64,000 bases of DNA from Cronobacter sakazakii (GTDB lineage: Bacteria > Pseudomonadota > Gammaproteobacteria > Enterobacterales > Enterobacteriaceae), in the NCBI RefSeq assembly GCF_000982825.1, contig NZ_CP011048.1:29906-93905 (forward strand), read 5' to 3'. Shown here piece after piece: positions 16,497 to 24,640 of this stretch. Positions within the stretch are counted from its first letter, which is position 1, and every line of letters begins with the position of its first letter. The position numbers were made by a program, and so were the translations under genes. The notes under the pieces were generated by a model, which was not told the origin of the DNA, did not search any database, and saw nothing but the letters and a program-made list of their open reading frames with translations.

Positions 16497-17816
16497 ATGC
16501 GCCGCACGTCGCGTTTAGCGCTCTGGATGAACGGCCTGCCGGTCGGTTACTGGGATAAACACAACGGCGAAGACCGGCTGACCTATCTGCCGGAGTGGAT
16601 TGCCGATCCGCAGGGCAGGCCGCTGTCGCTGTCGCTGCCGTTCACGCCCGGTAATCAGTCATACCGTGGCGCGCAGGTGCGCGATTACTTCGACAACCTG
16701 CTGCCGGACAGCGAAAACATCCGGCGGCGACTGGCGATGCGCTACCGGGCGCAGAGCCTGGAGCCGTTCGATCTGCTGGCGGAGCTGGGACGTGACTGCG
16801 TCGGCGCCATTCAGCTGCTGCCTGCCGGTGAAGCGCCGGAAGGGCTCTTTACCATTCGCGCCCGGCCACTCACCACAGTGGATATTGCCGCGATGCTGCG
16901 CCACACCGCAGAGGCCTTTCCCGGCCAGCATGGCGGGGAAGAGGAGCTGCGGCTCTCCATTGCGGGCGCGCAGGAGAAAACCGCGCTGCTATGGCACGAA
17001 GGCCAGTGGTGCCTGCCGGAGGGCAATACGCCCACCACGCATATTTTCAAACTGCCGCTGGGGCTGGTGGGCAATATGCAGGCGGACATGCGCACCTCGA
17101 TTGAAAACGAATGGCTCTGCGCGCAGCTGCTGGAAGCCTGGGATATTCCGGTCGCGCGCACGCAGATGGCGCAGTTCGATGAGCAAAAAGTGCTGATTGT
17201 CGAACGCTTCGACCGGCGTCTTTCGGCCGATGGGCAGTGGTGGCTGCGTCTGCCGCAGGAAGATATGTGCCAGGCGCTCGGCGTCTCGCCGCTGCGTAAA
17301 TATCAGGCCGACGGCGGGCCGGGCATCGGTGATATCATGACGGTTCTGAGCCGTTCAGAAAACGCGCAGGCGGATCGCGCGAATTTCTTCCGCGCGCAGA
17401 TTATTTTCTGGATCCTCGCCGCGACCGACGGCCACGCCAAGAATTTCAGCATTGCGCATCTGCCCGGCAACCGCTACCACCTGACGCCGCTTTACGACGT
17501 CCTTTCCGCCTGGCCGGTCATCGGACCGGGTAATAACCAGATAGCCTGGCAGAAGTGCAAGCTGGCGATGGCGGTGCGCAGCGGCAGTAACTATTACCAT
17601 CTGAGCCAGATCCGCCGCCGTCACTGGCTGCGCCAGGGCGAGCTTGCCGGGCTGTCGGCGGCGCAGGTCAACGACATGATTGATGCGCTGACAGCCAGCG
17701 CGCCTGCGGTGATCGCGCGCGTGGCCGACGCGCTCCCGGTGGATTTCCCTGCCTCTCTGGCCGACGTTATTTTTAACGGCATGCGCCAGCAGTGCGCGCG
17801 CCTCGCGGCCGCATAA
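16497..17816 (+). CDS. hipA: HipA-type serine/threonine kinase toxin
   Basis: Toxin kinase of 439 residues (E. coli HipA 440). HipA phosphorylates glutamyl-tRNA synthetase, halting translation and promoting persistence. Visible features are the N-terminal couple-HipA region (PLSLSLPF, FDNLLPDSENIRRR), the autophosphorylation/P-loop segment SIAGAQEKTALL, THIFKLPLG, VERFDRR, LPQEDMCQALG, the catalytic loop ATDGHAKNFS and the metal-binding YDV. All key residues appear intact, so it is probably active. The ATG at 16497 is preferred over a GTG three codons earlier that overlaps hipB. The target here is inferred from homology. Confidence 0.93.
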   Translation: MRRTSRLALWMNGLPVGYWDKHNGEDRLTYLPEWIADPQGRPLSLSLPFTPGNQSYRGAQVRDYFDNLLPDSENIRRRLAMRYRAQSLEPFDLLAELGRDCVGAIQLLPAGEAPEGLFTIRARPLTTVDIAAMLRHTAEAFPGQHGGEEELRLSIAGAQEKTALLWHEGQWCLPEGNTPTTHIFKLPLGLVGNMQADMRTSIENEWLCAQLLEAWDIPVARTQMAQFDEQKVLIVERFDRRLSADGQWWLRLPQEDMCQALGVSPLRKYQADGGPGIGDIMTVLSRSENAQADRANFFRAQIIFWILAATDGHAKNFSIAHLPGNRYHLTPLYDVLSAWPVIGPGNNQIAWQKCKLAMAVRSGSNYYHLSQIRRRHWLRQGELAGLSAAQVNDMIDALTASAPAVIARVADALPVDFPASLADVIFNGMRQQCARLAAA

Positions 17817-18121
17817 TCTCTCATCCTGCGCCGTTTCGAACGCGGTGCGGATACCTCTTCTTCTGACGCGCCCCGCCGCGCGTCCCGGCACTTCTCCGGT
17901 AATGGTCTATGATTGTTCACGTATGCCGCCAGGGTCGGGACAATCCGTTATCCGTTGTACCTCCCAGGCAGAAAACCGCTTTCACACAGGCGGCCTGCGC
18001 GCTACCGGCCCGCTGCGGCACCCGGATCATGCTTTCACATTCACGTTCCTGAGGCGCGCCACAGGAGCGGAAATCGCGCGATCGCGCCACTGCTCACTTC
18101 TGGATTAAATGAGGTAACAGA
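17817..18121. other. Intergenic region before the trehalose operon
   Basis: About 305 bases, GC-rich near hipA. I see no convincing gene, terminator or named regulatory site. It should contain the treZ promoter. A GAGG sits 7 bases before the treZ ATG. Confidence 0.5.
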
Positions 18122-19906
18122 ATGGAGTCAACATTCCTGAAAAGTTGGGGTAGCGAATATGCGGCGGACGGCGCCGCTCGCTTCCGTCTCTGGGCGACCG
18201 GACAGAAGCGCGTGACGCTGCGCCTCGCGGGCCAGGATTTGCCCATGACGCCGACAGGCGATGGCTGGTTTGAACTGGAAGTGCCGGGCGTCGCACCCGG
18301 AACCGAATACTGTTTTGTGCTGGAAGACGGCATGACCGTGCCGGACCCGGCTTCACGCGCCCAGAAAGCGGACGTTAACGGGCCGTCGCTGGTTGTCGAT
18401 CCCGCCGCGTATCAGTGGCAAACCACGGACTGGCATGGCCGCCCGTGGGAAGAGACGGTTGTGTATGAGATGCATATCGGCACATTCACGCCGGAAGGCA
18501 CCTTCCGCGCGGCGATTGAAAAGCTGCCGTATCTGGCGCAGCTTGGCGTCACGATGCTGGAAGTGCTGCCGGTGTCGCAGTTCGGCGGTAACCGCGGCTG
18601 GGGTTACGACGGCGTGCTGCTTTACGCGCCGCATTCCGCCTACGGTACGCCGGACGATTTCAAAGCGTTTATCGACGCCGCCCACGCCCACGGGCTCTCC
18701 GTGGTGCTGGATATCGTGCTCAACCACTTCGGCCCGGAAGGCAACTATCTGCCGCTGCTGGCACCCGATTTCTTCCACAAAGAGCGCATGACGCCGTGGG
18801 GCAACGGCATCGCCTATGACGTCGATGCGGTGCGCCGTTACATCGTCGAAGCGCCGCTCTACTGGTTGAAAGAGTACCGCCTGGACGGCCTGCGTTTTGA
18901 CGCCATCGATCAGATTGAAGACACCTCAGCAAAACATGCGCTGGTTGAAATCGCCGAGCGCATCCGTGCAGAAATCACCGACCGCCCGGCGCATCTCACC
19001 ACCGAAGACAGCCGCAACGTCATTTTCCTGCACCCGCGCAACCCGGACGGCAGCGCGCCGCTGTTTACCGGCGAATGGAACGACGATTTTCACAACGCCA
19101 TCCATGTGTTCGCCACCGGCGAAACGCACGCCTATTACCAAGACTTCGCCGATCAGCCTGAAAAACTCGTCGCCCGCATACTGACGGAGGGTTTTGCCTA
19201 CCAGGGCGAAGTGTCACCACAGAGCGGCGAGCCGCGCGGCGTGGACAGCACCGGCCAGCCGCCGGTCGCGTTCGTCGATTTTATCCAGAACCACGATCAG
19301 GTCGGCAACCGCGCCTGGGGCGAGCGCCTGATTGAGCTGGCGGGAAGCGACCGTACCAAAGTGCTGCTCGCCACCCTGCTGCTCTCGCCGCACATTCCGC
19401 TGCTGTTTATGGGCGAAGAGTACGGCGAAACCAACCCGTTCCTGTTCTTTACCGATTTTCACGGCGACCTCGCAAAAGCCGTGCGCGAAGGCCGCGCGTG
19501 TGAATTTGAAGGCCACGGCGACTGGGACGGCGACAGCGTGCCGGATCCGAACGCGCAGCAAACCTTTGAGATGTCGAAACTCGACTGGCAGAAGCCGGAA
19601 AGCGAAGAGGGGAGGGCGTGGCTTGCGCTCACCCGCGAGCTGCTGGCGCTTCGCCGTGCGCATATCGTGCCGCTGCTGGCCACAGCGGGCGGCCACAGCG
19701 GGCGCGTTATCGACACCGCGCCGGGCTTCGTGGCGGTGAGCTGGACCTTCCCGAAAGGCACGCTGTCGCTGGCGCTGAATATCGGCGAGCGCCCGCTGCC
19801 GCTGCCGGAAATGCCGGGCGATACGCTGTTCGCCTGGCCGCAGGCAGGCGACGAACTGCCTGCTAACAGCATTCACGTTCGCCTGGCGAAAGGAGACGCG
19901 CAATGA
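18122..19906 (+). CDS. treZ: Malto-oligosyltrehalose trehalohydrolase
   Basis: GH13 enzyme cleaving the alpha-1,4 bond next to the terminal trehalosyl unit of maltooligosyl-trehalose, freeing trehalose. It is 594 residues. An N-terminal CBM48-like beta-sandwich (about 1-95) is followed by a TIM barrel carrying VVYEMHIGTFTPEGTF, NRGWGYDGVLLYAPHSAYG and VVLDIVLNHFGPEG. The catalytic Asp lies in DGLRFDAIDQ, the acid Glu in LTTEDSRN, and FIQNHDQVGNR is also present. The stop overlaps the treY start by 4 bases. With TreY it makes trehalose from glycogen or maltodextrin, a known desiccation and osmotic protectant. Confidence 0.95.
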   Translation: MESTFLKSWGSEYAADGAARFRLWATGQKRVTLRLAGQDLPMTPTGDGWFELEVPGVAPGTEYCFVLEDGMTVPDPASRAQKADVNGPSLVVDPAAYQWQTTDWHGRPWEETVVYEMHIGTFTPEGTFRAAIEKLPYLAQLGVTMLEVLPVSQFGGNRGWGYDGVLLYAPHSAYGTPDDFKAFIDAAHAHGLSVVLDIVLNHFGPEGNYLPLLAPDFFHKERMTPWGNGIAYDVDAVRRYIVEAPLYWLKEYRLDGLRFDAIDQIEDTSAKHALVEIAERIRAEITDRPAHLTTEDSRNVIFLHPRNPDGSAPLFTGEWNDDFHNAIHVFATGETHAYYQDFADQPEKLVARILTEGFAYQGEVSPQSGEPRGVDSTGQPPVAFVDFIQNHDQVGNRAWGERLIELAGSDRTKVLLATLLLSPHIPLLFMGEEYGETNPFLFFTDFHGDLAKAVREGRACEFEGHGDWDGDSVPDPNAQQTFEMSKLDWQKPESEEGRAWLALTRELLALRRAHIVPLLATAGGHSGRVIDTAPGFVAVSWTFPKGTLSLALNIGERPLPLPEMPGDTLFAWPQAGDELPANSIHVRLAKGDAQ

Positions 19907-22434
19907 GTATTCCTTCTTCAACGTACCGTATTCAGTTTCGCAACGGTATGACGTTTGACCGCGCGGCGGGCCTGGTGCCTTATCTGAAGCGGCTTGGCAT
20001 CAGCCATCTGTACGCGTCGCCGGTGTTTACCGCGACCACCGGCTCCACCCACGGTTATGACGTGACCGACGCTAATGAAATCGAGCCGTCCATCGGCGGG
20101 CGCGAGGGCTTTGACCGCATGGTGCAGGCGCTCAAAGCCGCCGGGCTGGGGCTGATCCTCGATATCGTGCCCAACCATATGGCGGCGTCGCTGGAAAACC
20201 CCTGGTGGCGCGATGTGATTGAACACGGCGAAAAAAGCCGTTACGCCCGCCATTTCGATATCGACTGGACGCGCCGCCTGACGCTGCCGTTCCTGGGCGA
20301 CACGTTTGAGAACGTGCTGGAGAACGGCGAAATCAGTATTAAGGCCGATCCGAAAACCGGCAAACCCGCGCTCGCCTATTACGACAGCTACTATCCGCTC
20401 AACCCGGAGACCTGGCAGGGGCGTGAGGCGGACGTGCTGGCCATTACTGATAAACAGGCGATTGCTGAGCTGCATGACCGCCAGCCGTACCAGTTAATTT
20501 CCTGGCGTGACGCGCCGCGCTCGCTCTCCTACCGCCGCTTTTTTGAGATAACCGGGCTTGCGGGCGTGCGCGTTGAAGATGACGCCGTGTTTGACGACAG
20601 CCACCGGCTGATCCTCGAACTGGTGCACGCCGGCGCGGTGGATGGCCTGCGGGTGGATCACGTCGACGGCCTTGCCGATCCGAAAGCGTATCTGGAGCGG
20701 CTGCGCGAAAAAGCCGGGCCGGATTGCTACATCACCGTCGAAAAAATTCTCGGCAAGGGCGAGCAGATCCCCGACGACTGGCCGATTTCCGGCACCACCG
20801 GCTATGAATTTATCGCCGCGCTCTCGGATGTGCTGGTGGATGACGCGAAGCTCGACGACCTCAGCAAGGCGTATCACGACGTGGTTGGCCAGGAAGTGGA
20901 TATGTCTGCCGAACTGCGTGACGCCAAGCTGCTGATGGCCGACCGGAATTTTGAAGGTGAATTCACCACGCTGCTGCGGCTCGCAACCCGCATTGCACAG
21001 CAGGAAGGCGTGACGCTGGAAGAGCCGGTGCTTCGCGGCGCGCTGCGTGAGCTGCTGGTGGCCTTCCCGGTGTATCGCACCTACGGCACCGCGCAGGGGC
21101 TGACGCCCGCCGACAGCGCGCTGCTGCAGAAAGTGGTCGCGAAAGTGCAGGCCAGCGAGCACGCGCCGGATGCGCAGGCGCTCGGGTTTCTCGCTGATGT
21201 GCTGGCTGGCAACCTCTCCGGCGGCTCACTCGCCGACGCCGCCACGTTCCGCACCCGTTTTCAGCAACTTACCGGCCCGCTGATGGCCAAATCGGTGGAA
21301 GACACGCTGTTTTTCCGCCAGAACATGCAGCTTGCGCTCAATGAAGTGGGGGCTGAACCGCTGCCGCGCACCTACTCAGCAGATCGCTTTCATAAAGAGA
21401 TGAAGCTGCGTCTGCAACATCAGCCGGACGCGCTTACCAGCACGTCGACGCATGACACCAAACGCGGCGAAGACGCCCGCGCCAGGCTCTATGTGCTCAC
21501 CGAAGCGCCGCTGTTTTATGCCGAATGCGTCGCGCGCTGGCGTCAGCTCAACCAGACAAAAGTGGTGTTCCTTAATGACGGCACCGCGCCGAAGGGCGCC
21601 GATACCTGGATGCTCTATCAGGCGCTGGCGGGCGTCTGGCCCGCCACGCTGAAGCCGGATGACGCCGAGGGCCTGAAGGCGCTGGAAGAACGCTTCCTGG
21701 GCTTTGTGGAAAAGGCGCTGCGTGAAGCGAAGCTGCGCACCGACTGGGCGGACACCAACGACGCCTATGAAAAAGCGGTGCTGGATTACGCACGCCATAT
21801 GCTCTCGCCGGATAATCAGGATTTCCTGAAGGATTTCCACGAAGCATTGCAGCCATTTATCCGCGCGGGCCTGGTCAACAGCCTGACTCAAACGGCGCTT
21901 AAACTGACCGCGCCTGGCGTGCCGGATATCTACCAGGGCAGCGAAGCGCTCAACTTCAGCCTGGTGGACCCGGATAACCGCCGCGAGCCGGATTTTATCG
22001 CGCTCGACAGCATGCTGGCGCCGCAGGCGAATCTTGCTGCCACCTCGCAGGACTGGATCAGCGGGCGGCTTAAGCAGCACCTGATCGCCCGCGTGCTGCA
22101 CCTGCGCCAGCAGAATCCAGCGCTGTTCCGCCACGGCGACTATCTGCCGCTTCACACCGAAGGCGAGTTCGACAGTAACGTGATTGCTTACGCCCGCACG
22201 CACGGCGATGACGCCATCATCGTGATAGCGCCGCGGCTGATGTTTACCGCGCTTTATGAAAGCGCGTCGCTACCGGCCCGTGCAGGCTGGCACGACACCC
22301 ACATCGTGCTGCCAGCGACGCTCGCGCAGCGACGCTGGCGCAACGTGCTGACCGGCGAGACGGTAACGCTCGCCGATCGGATAAACCTGGAGACAGCCGA
22401 CGGCTGCTCGTCCGTGATACTCATAACCGACTGA
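19903..22434 (+). CDS. treY: Malto-oligosyltrehalose synthase
   Basis: Intramolecular transglucosidase (GH13) converting the reducing end of maltodextrins into an alpha,alpha-1,1 trehalose unit; the partner of TreZ. It is 843 residues. It starts with the family signature STYRIQFRNGMTFDRA and has GLILDIVPNHMA, a catalytic Asp in GLRVDHVDGLADP, a Glu in ITVEKILGKGE and the motif STSTHDTKRGEDARAR. PGVPDIYQGSE lies near the C terminus. It is translationally coupled to treZ by a 4-base overlap. Confidence 0.95.
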   Translation: MSIPSSTYRIQFRNGMTFDRAAGLVPYLKRLGISHLYASPVFTATTGSTHGYDVTDANEIEPSIGGREGFDRMVQALKAAGLGLILDIVPNHMAASLENPWWRDVIEHGEKSRYARHFDIDWTRRLTLPFLGDTFENVLENGEISIKADPKTGKPALAYYDSYYPLNPETWQGREADVLAITDKQAIAELHDRQPYQLISWRDAPRSLSYRRFFEITGLAGVRVEDDAVFDDSHRLILELVHAGAVDGLRVDHVDGLADPKAYLERLREKAGPDCYITVEKILGKGEQIPDDWPISGTTGYEFIAALSDVLVDDAKLDDLSKAYHDVVGQEVDMSAELRDAKLLMADRNFEGEFTTLLRLATRIAQQEGVTLEEPVLRGALRELLVAFPVYRTYGTAQGLTPADSALLQKVVAKVQASEHAPDAQALGFLADVLAGNLSGGSLADAATFRTRFQQLTGPLMAKSVEDTLFFRQNMQLALNEVGAEPLPRTYSADRFHKEMKLRLQHQPDALTSTSTHDTKRGEDARARLYVLTEAPLFYAECVARWRQLNQTKVVFLNDGTAPKGADTWMLYQALAGVWPATLKPDDAEGLKALEERFLGFVEKALREAKLRTDWADTNDAYEKAVLDYARHMLSPDNQDFLKDFHEALQPFIRAGLVNSLTQTALKLTAPGVPDIYQGSEALNFSLVDPDNRREPDFIALDSMLAPQANLAATSQDWISGRLKQHLIARVLHLRQQNPALFRHGDYLPLHTEGEFDSNVIAYARTHGDDAIIVIAPRLMFTALYESASLPARAGWHDTHIVLPATLAQRRWRNVLTGETVTLADRINLETADGCSSVILITD

Positions 22435-22502
22435 TTCCATGCAAATAAACATCATGAATCGTGGTAGTCCTGAACATTTATGGTCCGGAGGGAGAGGGAG
22501 AT

Positions 22503-24578
22503 ATGTCAAACGGTAAGGCTTTTGAAATCACGGCGGGATGCAGTTATCCCCTCGGCGCAAATTACGACGGCGAGGGGGTGAACTTCGCCATTTTCTCTGC
22601 ACACGCCGAGCGCGTGGAGCTGTGTCTCTACGATCCGAGCGGCAAAAATGAAATCGCTCGTCTGACGCTGCCGGAATATACGCATGAAGTCTGGCACGGC
22701 TATGTGCCAGGCCTGCAACCTGGCGCGCTGTATGGCTACCGCGTACACGGGCCGTACGATCCGGAAAACGGTCATCGCTTTAACCCGAACAAGCTGCTGG
22801 TCGACCCGTACGCACGCGATCTGGTCGGCAATATCGAATGGAACGAGGCGCATTTTGCCTACGACCTGCTGCACGAAGATAAAGACCTTACCTTCGATGA
22901 GCGCGACAGCGCGCCGTATATGCCGAAGTGTCGCGTCATCGATCCGAACGAATTTGACTGGCAGGATCAGAACCGGCCCTCCATCGCCTGGCCACACGCG
23001 GTGGTGTATGAAACGCATGTTAAAGGCTTCACGCAGCTCAACCCGGCGGTGCCGCCGGAGCTGCGCGGCACCTACGACGGCATGGGGCATAAGGCGACGG
23101 TGGATTACATCAAGAGCCTGGGCATTACCTCTGTTGAACTGCTGCCGGTGCACTGGTTCCCGGACGATCAGCATCTGCTGGACAAGGGGCTGAAAAACTT
23201 CTGGGGCTACAATTCGCTCGGCTTCTTCGCGCCCGCCTCGCGCTATTTCGGCCCGCGCGGCATTCAGGGTTTTCGCGATATGGTGCGCGCCTACCATGAC
23301 GCCGGTATCGAGGTGATCTTGGATGTGGTCTATAACCACACCGCCGAAGGCAACGAGCTTGGCCCGACGCTCTCGTTCAAGGGCATCGATAACTTCTCTT
23401 ATTACCGCACGCTGCCCGATCAGCACCGCTATTACATCAATGATACCGGCACCGGCAATACGGTGAATACGTCGCACCCGCGCGTGCTGCAGATGGTGAT
23501 GGATTCGCTGCGTTACTGGGCGGAATCGATGCATATCGACGGTTTCCGTTTCGATCTCGGCACCATTCTTGGCCGCGAACCGGAAGGATTTGACCAGCGC
23601 GGCGGCTTCTTTGACGCCATCATGCAGGATCCGGTGCTCTCGAAAGTGAAGCTGATTGGCGAGCCGTGGGACATCGGCCCCGGCGGTTACCAGGTGGGCG
23701 GCTTCCCGCCGGGCTGGGCGGAGTGGAACGACAAATACCGCGATACGGTGCGTGAATACTGGAAGGGCGATAACGTCTCGACTGATTTCGCGGCGCGCCT
23801 GCTGGGCTCCGGCGATCTCTACGATCAGCGTGGCCGCCGTCCGTGGGCGAGCGTCAACTTTATTACCGCCCATGACGGCTTCACGCTCAACGACCTGGTG
23901 TCGTACAACGAGAAGCACAATGAGGATAACGGGGAAGACAACAACGACGGCCATAACGATAACCGCTCCTATAACTACGGCGCGGAAGGCCCGACGGACG
24001 ATGAAGGCATCAACGCGGTGCGTGAGCGCCAGAAACGTAACTTCCTCGCCACGTTGTTGTTCTCCCACGGTACGCCGATGCTGCTGGCGGGTGACGAGTT
24101 TGGCCGCAGCCAGATGGGGAATAACAACGGCTACTGCCAGGACAGCGAAATTTCCTGGGTGCACTGGGAGAACCTGCCGGAAAGTGCCGAGGCGCTGCGC
24201 GAATTTACCCGTAAGGTGATTAAGCTGCGCGCCGAACAGCCGCTGCTGCGCCGTGAAAACTGGCGCGACGGGATGGTTATCGAGTGGTTCAACGCGGGCG
24301 GTGGCTATCAGCAACCGGAGCAGTGGGACGAAGGCTCGACGCTCGGGGTGTACATCGGCAGGCCCGATCTGGAAACCGAAGAAGGTATCTGGCACGACGT
24401 GCTGATGCTGTTCAACCCGTTTGAAGGCAACGTGCCGTTCCGCATTCCGCAGTTTGGCGAAGGCGGCTGGGTGCTGGAGCTGACCACCTCCGACACCGCG
24501 AATCACGGGCTGGTTATCACCAAAGAGAAGGATTTCGAGCTCGAAGGGCGCAGCATCGCGCTGTTCAGACGTCCGTAA
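22503..24578 (+). CDS. glgX: Glycogen debranching enzyme, GlgX/TreX type
   Basis: Isoamylase-type GH13 enzyme hydrolysing alpha-1,6 branches of glycogen or limit dextrin. Here it probably supplies linear maltodextrin to TreY and TreZ, which matches the role of TreX in trehalose operons. It is 691 residues from the ATG at 22503, which follows a strong GGAGGGAGAGGGAG. An N-terminal CBM48 domain (about 10-140) is followed by a barrel with VILDVVYNHTAEGNELGPTL, HIDGFRFDLGTILGRE (nucleophile Asp), KLIGEPWDIGPGGYQVG (acid Glu), TAHDGFTLNDLVSYN and LLAGDEFGRSQMGNNNGYCQ. The gap to treY is 68 bases. The symbol could equally be treX. Confidence 0.93.
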   Translation: MSNGKAFEITAGCSYPLGANYDGEGVNFAIFSAHAERVELCLYDPSGKNEIARLTLPEYTHEVWHGYVPGLQPGALYGYRVHGPYDPENGHRFNPNKLLVDPYARDLVGNIEWNEAHFAYDLLHEDKDLTFDERDSAPYMPKCRVIDPNEFDWQDQNRPSIAWPHAVVYETHVKGFTQLNPAVPPELRGTYDGMGHKATVDYIKSLGITSVELLPVHWFPDDQHLLDKGLKNFWGYNSLGFFAPASRYFGPRGIQGFRDMVRAYHDAGIEVILDVVYNHTAEGNELGPTLSFKGIDNFSYYRTLPDQHRYYINDTGTGNTVNTSHPRVLQMVMDSLRYWAESMHIDGFRFDLGTILGREPEGFDQRGGFFDAIMQDPVLSKVKLIGEPWDIGPGGYQVGGFPPGWAEWNDKYRDTVREYWKGDNVSTDFAARLLGSGDLYDQRGRRPWASVNFITAHDGFTLNDLVSYNEKHNEDNGEDNNDGHNDNRSYNYGAEGPTDDEGINAVRERQKRNFLATLLFSHGTPMLLAGDEFGRSQMGNNNGYCQDSEISWVHWENLPESAEALREFTRKVIKLRAEQPLLRRENWRDGMVIEWFNAGGGYQQPEQWDEGSTLGVYIGRPDLETEEGIWHDVLMLFNPFEGNVPFRIPQFGEGGWVLELTTSDTANHGLVITKEKDFELEGRSIALFRRP

Positions 24579-24598
24579 TGGCGATGCCATAAAAACCA

Positions 24599-24632
24599 AC
24601 GGCGCAGGGGCTGCCTCCTGCGCCGTTTTTTT
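24599..24632. terminator. Bidirectional terminator between glgX and the autotransporter gene
   Basis: ACGGCGCAGG and CCTGCGCCGT form a 10-base-pair stem with an 8-base loop, followed on the plus strand by seven T residues. On the minus strand the downstream side reads TGGTTTTTA. It separates two convergent genes. Confidence 0.9.
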
Positions 24633-24640
24633 ATGGCAGA

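Noticed and set aside
16870..16881. Iteron-like CCACAGTGGATA inside hipA
   Set aside because: Single copy in coding sequence, far from the origin. Most likely chance.
22506..24599. 697-codon open frame on the minus strand opposite glgX
   Set aside because: Antisense shadow of glgX with no recognisable domain or ribosome site.
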